From UKL13-2 sp043744255 (GTDB lineage: Bacteria > Pseudomonadota > Gammaproteobacteria > Burkholderiales > Usitatibacteraceae): DNA of 32,123 nucleotides. Every line of letters begins with the position of its first letter. Within the stretch, counting starts at the first letter, position 1. The stretch spans positions 1 through 32,123 of the forward strand of contig JAYTVA010000016.1 in assembly GCA_043744255.1 (NCBI GenBank). Reading direction: 5' to 3'. Position numbers and translations under genes: made by a program. Of the stretch, positions 26,602 to 32,123 are shown piece by piece. The notes below the pieces were generated by a model. The model saw nothing but the letters and a program-made list of their open reading frames with translations, was not told where the DNA came from and did not search any database.

Positions 26602-26660
26602 CCAGCATTCCAAACCCCGCCGCGTTATCAAACGCCGATAACTTAAAATGCCGAATCGTT
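26602..26660. repeat. Left copy of 60-base direct repeat flanking fic
   Basis: CCAGCATTCCAAACCCC, GCCGCGTTATCAAACGCCGATA and TTAAAATGCCGAA blocks are shared in order and orientation with 28424-28483. The copies differ by one inserted C, the AC/GG pair after GCCGATA and about two bases near the end (about 55 of 60 identical). Here the repeat follows the 3' end of fic. Confidence 0.9.
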
Positions 26661-26720
26661 TCTCTTTGGAGCGGGACGACATTGGCGCAGAACCGCGGAT
26701 GAGCTCGACAATCCTCTCTG

Positions 26721-27908
26721 TCATGGTCGCGATCCGGCGTTCGCGGGATAGAGATTTGGAAACCAGCGCTCGGCCGCATCGGCCGGAAAAGCGAGACGAA
26801 GCGGCGCGCGGTGCGTCGTTGCCGACAGCATGCCTCGATCAACCAACGCCGCTGTTACATTTCGCGCACCTCGCTCTTCATATCCGGTGAGCGCCGGAAT
26901 TTTCGAACGCTCGACTTCGCCGACCAGTACCGCCTCACGTAGCACCGCAAAGCTGCCACGTAAGAGGCGTTTGGCTCGAACCTCCTCTTCGATATGAATT
27001 TCCATGCGCGTTAGCAGCCTCGCTGGCTCCAGCAAGCTGCTCATGAAGCGTATCTGGTCGACTGACCGATCAAGGAAGAATTTGCAGAACTCGATAAGGC
27101 CGCGCTCAGTGAGATTTCCCCTGCCGTCAAGATCGCCCTCGCGCGGCCCGTCGGCCTGAGCGAGCAGCGCCTTGTAGCGTTGCTCGTCGCGCGCGAGCCC
27201 ACGAGCCACTGACCACAGACTGGTGCCGATGCCGAGCCGCTTGAGCAGCGCATGCGACATCAGTCTGGCTACACGGCCGTTACCATCGAGGAAAGGGTGA
27301 ATCCATAGCAGGCGATGATGGACGGCGCCCACCGTCTGAATCTGGCGCGTCTTGCTGAGCGGAGGAGAACCATAAGCAGCGTCGAACCGCACCATGTAGC
27401 GTGGGAGCTCCTCATGCGGTGGCGGGACGTGGCGTCCGACCTGCACTTCGCGCTTGCGCCAGCGGCCAGGAATGATTTCAAGCTTTTCACCAGTCTTATC
27501 GTCGGTGACGAACAGCATGTCGGGTGGAAGCCGCGAGCAAAATTCTTCGTGCAACCATGACGCATAAGCAGCCGACGCGGGCCAAACGTCAGGATCACGC
27601 CCCGCGTCGATCAGCCGTTGGACATGGATATGGGCGACCGCTTCTTTCTGTAGATCGAGCTTCTTCGGCTCGGATGAGAAATCGTTCGCTAATGCACGAT
27701 CAATATCGCGAGGATGCGTATCGTGGCCTTCGATGAGATTGGAGTAATAGCAGTTCATTGATCGCACGAGGTCGCCAATAGACTCGCGCAAGATCGGATG
27801 AATGCGACCAGCAAGCTGGTTCGCCTCCGCAACAAGCGGGAGGATGTCATCGTCGAGTAGACGAGACGCTTCTGCGGGAACCATCGGCTCCATGCTGGTA
27901 ACGTTCAT
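26721..27908 (-). CDS. Fic family protein, class II (N-terminal self-inhibition motif)
   Basis: Probable AMP transferase (or related nucleotidyl/phosphoryl transferase) acting on hydroxyl side chains of target proteins. In 395 residues the core motif HPFLDGNGRVAR starts at catalytic His204. A target-docking flap lies at about 147-158 (PGRWRKREVQVG). SNLIEG at 56-61 fits the inhibitory (S/T)xxxE(G/N) helix, whose glutamate blocks productive ATP binding; that makes it a class II, self-restrained Fic rather than a toxin with a separate antitoxin. The C-terminal part (about 310-380, TGYEERGARNVTAALVDRG) looks like a winged-helix domain. The start is ATG at 27908. It lies alone between two copies of a direct repeat. 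The target is unknown. Confidence 0.93.
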   Translation of the reverse strand: MNVTSMEPMVPAEASRLLDDDILPLVAEANQLAGRIHPILRESIGDLVRSMNCYYSNLIEGHDTHPRDIDRALANDFSSEPKKLDLQKEAVAHIHVQRLIDAGRDPDVWPASAAYASWLHEEFCSRLPPDMLFVTDDKTGEKLEIIPGRWRKREVQVGRHVPPPHEELPRYMVRFDAAYGSPPLSKTRQIQTVGAVHHRLLWIHPFLDGNGRVARLMSHALLKRLGIGTSLWSVARGLARDEQRYKALLAQADGPREGDLDGRGNLTERGLIEFCKFFLDRSVDQIRFMSSLLEPARLLTRMEIHIEEEVRAKRLLRGSFAVLREAVLVGEVERSKIPALTGYEERGARNVTAALVDRGMLSATTHRAPLRLAFPADAAERWFPNLYPANAGSRP

Positions 27909-28423
27909 AAGCCAAACTATACCGAATTATTTGCCGATTCTGATGACAAGTAATATGTTGAAAATAAAAGCTATTTTATAGATAAATGATCGTTCCATTC
28001 CGGTTACTATGCCGGTTGTGCTGCCGGTTGCTCTGTGAGTCGTGTCACTCCGGCACGGAAGGCGTAAGGCCGGGCGACCGAGCCCAGCCATTCGGCCATG
28101 CGCTCGCGTAGCGGGGGCGGAAACCTCAACGCGTCTGCCACTCAAGCCGGGCAAAACATATTTATGCACTGGTCAGTCTCCTCGTTGCCGATCAACTGAT
28201 TACGCTCATTCAGGATATGCATTTTGAGATTAGATTGGTGGTTTTGAACTCTTTGCGGGGGCTCATTTTGAATGTCGAGTTGCTGAAAGTCGGCGCTGTC
28301 GAAACGAACTTTTTTTGACGACAACCGTTGGCTTGTCAAACTGAATCAACGTCGGTTCTCTCCAGCACACTGGGCATCGAAGGTGCGACGTGCCGTCAAG
28401 AGCGCCCGATCAATCCAGCGGCG
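27909..28423. other. Non-coding spacer upstream of fic
   Basis: No gene I can support. The 3'-most part (27909-27990) is AT-rich and probably holds the fic promoter. Three spaced CCGGTT copies occur at about 28000-28030. A 65-codon minus-strand frame (28142-28339) and a 61-codon plus frame (28042-28227) resemble nothing I know. The base composition is lower in GC between 28150 and 28340 than in neighbouring genes, consistent with foreign or decaying DNA. Confidence 0.45.
27916..27921 (-). promoter_or_regulatory. Possible fic -10 box, near-leaderless
   Basis: TATAGT on the minus strand ends 7 bases before the fic ATG, so a transcript would start at or next to the start codon. No good -35 hexamer is present at 16-18 bases (TTGTCA is 22 bases away). 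No Shine-Dalgarno is seen either. Weak evidence. Confidence 0.3.
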
Positions 28424-28483
28424 CCAGCATTCCAAACCCCCGCCGCGTTATCAAACGCCGATAGGTTAAAATGCCGAATTGTC
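28424..28483. repeat. Right copy of 60-base direct repeat, upstream of dapA
   Basis: Same sequence blocks as 26602-26660. It ends 21 bases before the dapA start and contains TTAAAAT, a possible dapA -10, so this copy is probably the original dapA upstream region. Confidence 0.9.
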
Positions 28484-28504
28484 TTTAGCGCACACTAAAT
28501 CACC

Positions 28505-29401
28505 ATGCTCACCGGAAGCCTAGTTGCCATCATCACCCCCATGTTGCCGGACGGCGCGCTGGATTTTGCGCGTCTGAAATCGTTGATTGATTGGCACGTC
28601 AGCGAAGGCACGGATGGCATCGTCATTGTCGGTACAACCGGCGAATCGGCTACCGTCGATTTTGATGAACATTTTTCGCTGATTAAAGCTGCTGTCGAAT
28701 ACACCGCCAAGCGCGTCCCAGTCATCGCGGGTGCTGGCGGCAATTCGACTAAGGAAGCGATTCACCTCACGGAATTTTCCAAGCGCGCGGGCGCGGATTC
28801 GGTGTTGTCGGTGGTGCCGTATTACAACAAGCCGACGCAAGAGGGCATGTATCGCCACTTCCGTAGCATCGCCGAGGCGGTTGATATTCCCGTGTTGTTG
28901 TACAACGTGCCGGGACGCACGGTGGCGGATATGGGCAACGATGTAGTGTTGCGGCTCGCGGAGATTCCGAACATTATCGGTTTGAAAGATGCGACTGGCA
29001 GCATGACGCGTGGTTGCGATTTATTGCAACGCGCGCCGAAAAATTTTGCGATTTATAGTGGCGACGATGTGGCCACCTTGCCGCTGATGTTGATGGGCGC
29101 GCATGGCACGATTTCGGTGACCGCGAACGTGGCACCGCGCTTGATGCACGAGATGTGCGCGGCAGCACTGGCGGGCAATTGCGCCAAGGCGATTGAACTT
29201 AACAATCGTCTGCTCGGTCTGCACAATCATTTGTTTCTTGAACCAAACCCGATTCCGGTGAAGTGGGCGCTGCAGGAAATGGGCCGCATTGATACTGGTA
29301 TTCGTCTTCCCCTCACGCCGTTCGAGCCTCGGTTTCACGCGACCCTTCGCGAAGCCATGCGCACGGCGGGTATTCTCGATCTTGTAAAGGAATCGGCTTA
29401 A
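28505..29401 (+). CDS. dapA: 4-hydroxy-tetrahydrodipicolinate synthase
   Basis: Condenses pyruvate with aspartate semialdehyde, the first committed step to diaminopimelate and lysine, hence also to peptidoglycan. The 298 residues contain GTTGES (43-48, with Thr44 and Thr45), Tyr133 (LLYNVPGRT) with Arg138, and the Schiff-base Lys161 in IIGLKDATG, exactly the Escherichia coli numbering. ATG at 28505 gives MLTGSLVAIITPM. The gene is intact although its upstream region bears a direct repeat shared with the fic side. bamC follows 2 bases after the stop, so the pair is an operon. Confidence 0.98.
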   Translation: MLTGSLVAIITPMLPDGALDFARLKSLIDWHVSEGTDGIVIVGTTGESATVDFDEHFSLIKAAVEYTAKRVPVIAGAGGNSTKEAIHLTEFSKRAGADSVLSVVPYYNKPTQEGMYRHFRSIAEAVDIPVLLYNVPGRTVADMGNDVVLRLAEIPNIIGLKDATGSMTRGCDLLQRAPKNFAIYSGDDVATLPLMLMGAHGTISVTANVAPRLMHEMCAAALAGNCAKAIELNNRLLGLHNHLFLEPNPIPVKWALQEMGRIDTGIRLPLTPFEPRFHATLREAMRTAGILDLVKESA

Positions 29402-29403
29402 TT

Positions 29404-30543
29404 ATGTCGAAGTCACATTGTTTGAAATTGCTGGGCGTGTCGTTGGCGACTGGCGTATTGTTATCGGGTTGTAGCTGGTTCGGCACCAATAAAAATACCG
29501 ACTATCGCGCGCAGGGCGGCAAACTTCCGTCGCTTGAAGTGCCGCCCGATCTCACCTCACCCACCGCTGATGATCGCTACATCATCCCCGATGGGCGTGG
29601 TACGACGTTGTCTGCCTACAACCAGCGCGGCACCGCCACACCACAGGCCGTCGGTAATCAAGTTGGTGTGCTCAAGGTTGATGGCGCGCGTGTTGAGCGC
29701 GCAGGTAATCAACGCTGGCTGGTGGTCAATGCCAATCCAGAACGTGTGTGGTCTACCAGCAAGGAATTTTGGGCGGAGAATGGTTTCACGCTGCTACGTG
29801 AGAACGCGGCAACCGGCATCATGGAAACCGATTGGCGCGAAGATCGCAGCAAGATTCCGCAAGACTTGATTCGCCGCACGGTCGGTCGGGTGATCGACGG
29901 CCTGTGGGATTCGGGTCTGCGTGACAAATACCGCACGCGTATTGAGGCGGGTACTGAGACGGGTACCACGGAAATTTTTATCACCCATCGCGGCCTCGAA
30001 GAAATATTCAACAACCCGGACAAGGTCAGCACCACATGGCAGCCACGGCCGACGGATCTGGGTCTCGAAGCAGAAATGCTGAGTAAGCTACTGGTGAAAT
30101 TTGGCGTTGCCGCCGAGAAAGCCATCGCGACAACCGGTGCACCCGCAGCAGGCACCACCGTAGCGGCGGCGCGCGCCAGCTTTGATAAAACCAAAGGTGG
30201 CCCACTGACCGTGAATGAGCCATTTGATCGTGCTTGGCGTCGTGTGGGTTTGGCGCTCGATAATTCCGGCTTCACGGTGGAAGACCGTGATCGTTCCAAG
30301 GGACTATTTTTCGTTCGCTACATTGACCCCGAAGGCGATACCAAAGTGAGCAAGGACAAAGGCTGGCTGGACAAACTCGCGTTCTGGCGCAAAGACGATC
30401 CGGCGTCCAAGCCGCAATATCGTATTTTCGTGGCTGACGCCGGTGCCAATTCAACGGTCGTCGTGCAGTCGGGTGAAGGCAAGGCAGAAAACTCTGACAC
30501 CGCCAAGCGCATTCTCTCGCTGCTGTTGGATCGCCTGAAATAA
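29404..30543 (+). CDS. bamC: Outer membrane assembly lipoprotein BamC
   Basis: Lipoprotein component of the BAM complex that inserts beta-barrel proteins into the outer membrane. The 379 residues have a lipoprotein signal with lipobox LLSGC (Cys23) followed by Ser, a +2 residue compatible with outer-membrane sorting. The conserved extended N-terminal stretch (YRAQGGKLPSLEVPPDLT, about 34-51) is the segment known to bind BamD. Two helix-grip domains follow (about 95-230 and 260-379), joined by an Ala/Thr-rich linker. The dapA-bamC order is widespread in proteobacteria. A hairpin terminator lies 31 bases after the stop. Confidence 0.95.
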   Translation: MSKSHCLKLLGVSLATGVLLSGCSWFGTNKNTDYRAQGGKLPSLEVPPDLTSPTADDRYIIPDGRGTTLSAYNQRGTATPQAVGNQVGVLKVDGARVERAGNQRWLVVNANPERVWSTSKEFWAENGFTLLRENAATGIMETDWREDRSKIPQDLIRRTVGRVIDGLWDSGLRDKYRTRIEAGTETGTTEIFITHRGLEEIFNNPDKVSTTWQPRPTDLGLEAEMLSKLLVKFGVAAEKAIATTGAPAAGTTVAAARASFDKTKGGPLTVNEPFDRAWRRVGLALDNSGFTVEDRDRSKGLFFVRYIDPEGDTKVSKDKGWLDKLAFWRKDDPASKPQYRIFVADAGANSTVVVQSGEGKAENSDTAKRILSLLLDRLK

Positions 30544-30573
30544 GCGCTACTTCAATGCATGCAATTTCACGCG

Positions 30574-30600
30574 GGCCCATCCTCCACGATGGGCCTGTTT
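30574..30600 (+). terminator. Probable intrinsic terminator after bamC
   Basis: GGCCCATC (30574-30581) pairs perfectly with GATGGGCC (30588-30595) around CTCCAC, followed by a T-rich TGTTTGTTTGG. The tract is short and interrupted, so readthrough into the next gene, 14 bases on, is possible. Confidence 0.65.
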
Positions 30601-30613
30601 GTTTGGTGGCACG

Positions 30614-31396
30614 ATGTCGTTAAGATTTACGTCTCTTGGTAGCGGTAGCGAAGGCAATGCGCTGATCGTTGAAGTGGTGGCGGGTACCACCAGCTCGCGG
30701 GTCATGATGGACTGCGGCTTTGGTCTTGCCGAGACCGAGCGGCGGCTCGCGCGTGCGGGGCTTACCCCCGATGCGCTTGACGCTATCGTCGTCACTCACG
30801 AACACTCGGATCACATCGGCGGCGTGGCACGATTCGCGCGCAAGCACAGCATCCCTGTGTGGCTCACGCACGGCACGGCGAAGGTGCTGCGCGATGCTTC
30901 GCTGCCTGCAGCATTGCTGCATTACGTCGATCCGCATGAAGCGTTCAGTGTCGGCAATATTGAAGTCACGCCGTACACCGTGCCACACGACGCCAATGAG
31001 CCGGTGCAATATGTGTTTTCAGACGGTGCACTGCGCCTCGGTGTGCTCACCGACACTGGCACACTGACCGCGCATATTGAAGAAACGCTCTCGGCTTGCG
31101 ATGCGCTGGTACTCGAATGCAATCACGATCTCGATATGCTGATGAATGGGCCGTATCCATTGAGTTTGAAGCGCCGCGTGTCGGGAAAGTTCGGGCACCT
31201 TGATAACGCCACGGCGGCTGGCCTGCTTGGCCGTATCGATTGCACGAAGTTGAAGCACTTGATTGCCGCACATTTGTCCAAGCGGAACAATTCACCGGAA
31301 CTGGCGCGCGCTGCACTAGCAGGTATCTTGGGCTGCGCGGAAAGCTGGATCGGGATTGCCGAGCAGACGACCGGATTTGAGTGGCGAGACGCTTGA
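30614..31396 (+). CDS. WalJ/YycJ-like metallo-beta-lactamase-fold hydrolase
   Basis: Metal-dependent hydrolase of 260 residues. It starts MSLRFTSLGSGSEGNALIVE, contains the metal motif HEHSDHIGG (His62, His64, Asp66, His67), a further VPHDANEPVQYVF histidine loop, LTDTGTL, and LECNHDLDML and FGHLDN metal-ligand regions typical of the YycJ/WalJ branch. That branch contains 5'-exonuclease-like enzymes, but the substrate here is not known. An ATG at 30599 would add five residues; the start at 30614 fits the family. It follows bamC, as often in betaproteobacteria, and ends at a bidirectional terminator. Confidence 0.9.
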   Translation: MSLRFTSLGSGSEGNALIVEVVAGTTSSRVMMDCGFGLAETERRLARAGLTPDALDAIVVTHEHSDHIGGVARFARKHSIPVWLTHGTAKVLRDASLPAALLHYVDPHEAFSVGNIEVTPYTVPHDANEPVQYVFSDGALRLGVLTDTGTLTAHIEETLSACDALVLECNHDLDMLMNGPYPLSLKRRVSGKFGHLDNATAAGLLGRIDCTKLKHLIAAHLSKRNNSPELARAALAGILGCAESWIGIAEQTTGFEWRDA

Positions 31397-31415
31397 CGAG
31401 ACCAAGCCCACAAAC

Positions 31416-31444
31416 AAAAACGCCGACCCAAGGTCGGCGTTTTT
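31416..31444. terminator. Bidirectional intrinsic terminator
   Basis: A perfect 13-base stem (AAAAACGCCGACC with GGTCGGCGTTTTT) around a CAA loop, between the convergent metallo-hydrolase and lipoprotein genes. A/T runs on both sides make it usable on either strand. Confidence 0.92.
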
Positions 31445-31471
31445 GATACTACAGAAACTAAGAAGTGAAAA

Positions 31472-31867
31472 TTACTTCTTTGCTGCGTCCTTAGCGGCTT
31501 CAACAGCTTTGCTCGCTGCATCTTTACCGGCTTCGACGGCTTTACCAGCGGCGTCTTTCATTGCATCTTTAGCGGCGGTTGCACCAGCGTCCATTGCTTT
31601 GCCAGCGGCGTCTTTACCAGCTTCCAATGCCTTGCCTGCTGCGTCTTTGCCGGCTTCCATCACCTTGCCAGCGGCGTCCTTGCTAGCGTCCATGGCTTTA
31701 GCAGCGGCGTCAGATGCTGCTTTAGCAGCGTCGCCCGTCGTAGCTGCAGCGTCGGTAACTGCCTTAGGCATTTCAACTTTAGGCATTTCAACTTTTTTCA
31801 TTTCTTCTTTGCCGCAAGCAGCAAGACCAACAGCAACGATTGCAGCGAGAATAATTGACTTGTTCAT
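31472..31867 (-). CDS. Small lipoprotein with 11-residue Ala/Lys repeats (LEA-like)
   Basis: Protein of 131 residues. A lipoprotein signal (IILAAIVAVGLAAC, Cys18, +2 Gly) points to a lipid-anchored envelope protein. After a short VEMPK-VEMPK duplication, residues 47 to 131 are almost entirely 11-mers of the type A(M/V/L)(E/D)AGKDAAGK, with one unit shortened to 8 residues. Such repeats form amphipathic helices and recall LEA group 3 proteins, or an alanine-zipper coiled coil as in Lpp-like lipoproteins. I know no exact family. It is monocistronic with its own strong promoter and converges on the metallo-hydrolase gene. A role in envelope spacing or desiccation/stress protection is a guess from the repeat. 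Confidence 0.8.
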   Translation of the reverse strand: MNKSIILAAIVAVGLAACGKEEMKKVEMPKVEMPKAVTDAAATTGDAAKAASDAAAKAMDASKDAAGKVMEAGKDAAGKALEAGKDAAGKAMDAGATAAKDAMKDAAGKAVEAGKDAASKAVEAAKDAAKK

Positions 31868-31990
31868 AGTTACGTCCCTTGAGAATGATTAAAAAATTTT
31901 GATCAAAAATTTTTGCCAGCTAAGCGATTTGCCAGGCAGTTTGCAGATTGGACTCCCAGCAAAGCCGCAAGCCGTTTTGACTGACCGCGC

Positions 31991-32020
31991 ATTATATCAC
32001 CGCCGTGGTGCGGTGCACAA
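31991..32020 (-). promoter_or_regulatory. Strong promoter for the repeat lipoprotein gene
   Basis: On the minus strand TATAAT (31991-31996) is preceded by TG-A, an extended -10, and by TTGTGC (32015-32020) at 18 bases. It would give a leader of about 115 bases, which includes a near-palindromic A/T block around 31891-31914. A CACCGC/GCGGTG dyad (31999-32016) lies in the spacer and could bind a regulator. Confidence 0.6.
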
Positions 32021-32033
32021 TCCGTAGTCTTAT

Positions 32034-32090
32034 CCAATGAGGTTTGATACCGAAACCGAATTCGTGATTCCAACGAGGTTTGATACCGAA
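32034..32090. repeat. Two 21-base direct repeats, 36-base period
   Basis: CCAAYGAGGTTTGATACCGAA at 32034-32054 and again at 32070-32090 (20 of 21 identical). They lie upstream of the lipoprotein promoter, at the window edge, so more copies could lie outside. Confidence 0.8.
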
Positions 32091-32123
32091 TTTGGACGAA
32101 AGGCAGTTTATAGAGGGGTTCGG

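Larger units (their letters stand above)
26345..26720. other. Non-coding spacer between S8 remnant and fic
   Basis: No supported gene. It contains a small CCCTC/GAGGG hairpin just after the remnant's stop (26347-26365, no T-run), a 28-codon ATG frame at 26371-26457 that I do not recognise, an 8-base tandem repeat (26565-26586) and the left copy of the 60-base direct repeat (26602-26660). The frame on the minus strand that reads through the repeat is too short and unlike known proteins. Confidence 0.5.

Noticed and set aside
28042..28227. 61-codon plus-strand frame between fic and dapA
   Set aside because: Arg/Pro/Ser-rich, without a ribosome binding site or recognisable similarity.
26721..28339. 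Fic plus upstream small frame as a toxin-antitoxin pair
   Set aside because: The inhibitory motif is inside Fic itself (class II), and the upstream frame lacks any Fic-antitoxin or Phd-like feature and lies about 230 bases away.
26565..28483. Insertion sequence or prophage around fic
   Set aside because: No transposase, integrase, terminal inverted repeats or phage genes were found; only the direct repeat supports mobility.
31356..31892. 178-codon plus-strand frame rich in Ala and Ser
   Set aside because: It is the antisense reading of the 11-residue repeats of the lipoprotein gene; the minus-strand frame has a lipobox and a promoter, this one has neither.
32034..32090. Start of a CRISPR array at the window edge
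   Set aside because: Only two 21-base units, a 15-base gap and no leader or cas genes; too little to call an array.

Overview
The window reads as a stretch of a betaproteobacterial chromosome, most likely Burkholderiales-like. Gene order and protein types point there: trxA-rho-rpmE2, coaBC-dut, rpmB-rpmG, purM-purN followed by two DUF3108 genes and an RsmB-type methyltransferase, and dapA-bamC-metallo-beta-lactamase. Several genes start with GTG, genes are packed with 4 to 8 base overlaps, and base composition is moderately GC-rich. I cannot name the species. No rRNA, tRNA, CRISPR array, transposase or integrase was seen.

Layout. 1-2402 (minus strand): trxA, rho and the left-truncated rpmE2, with a 428-base non-coding leader before rho. 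2585-8993 (plus): ferredoxin fdxA, then an overlapping addB-addA pair for double-strand-break end processing. 8994-9271: a non-coding spacer with two palindromic elements. 9272-11479 (minus): coaBC, dut and a DUF192 gene. 11529-12788 (plus): radC, then ribosomal protein genes rpmB and rpmG, closed by a perfect 19-bp-stem terminator. 12921-20662 (minus): purM, purN, two DUF3108 genes, an rsmB-like gene, an mscS-like channel gene and a fatty acid desaturase gene. 20919-22070 (plus): a PerM/AI-2E family permease. 22085-25101 (minus): kynU, nadA and a small unrecognised protein. 25170-25706 (plus): a small methyltransferase.

The only clearly accessory stretch is about 25707-28504. It holds the C-terminal remnant of a subtilisin-like S8 peptidase, a class II (self-inhibited) Fic protein gene, and a 60-base direct repeat. 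One repeat copy lies beyond the 3' end of fic and the other lies immediately upstream of dapA, so the fic segment looks inserted into, or duplicated with, the dapA upstream region. After it come dapA, the outer-membrane assembly lipoprotein gene bamC, a WalJ/YycJ-like metallo-beta-lactamase gene, and a convergent gene for a small lipoprotein made of 11-residue Ala/Lys repeats.

Most of the window is housekeeping: translation, transcription termination, redox, recombination, nucleotide, CoA, NAD and lysine biosynthesis, and envelope. I found no complete new multi-gene system. The best leads are the fic/direct-repeat segment with the S8 peptidase remnant, a 170-residue protein built from two copies of one helical domain, the LEA-like lipoprotein, and the histone-H1-like tail on the RNA methyltransferase.
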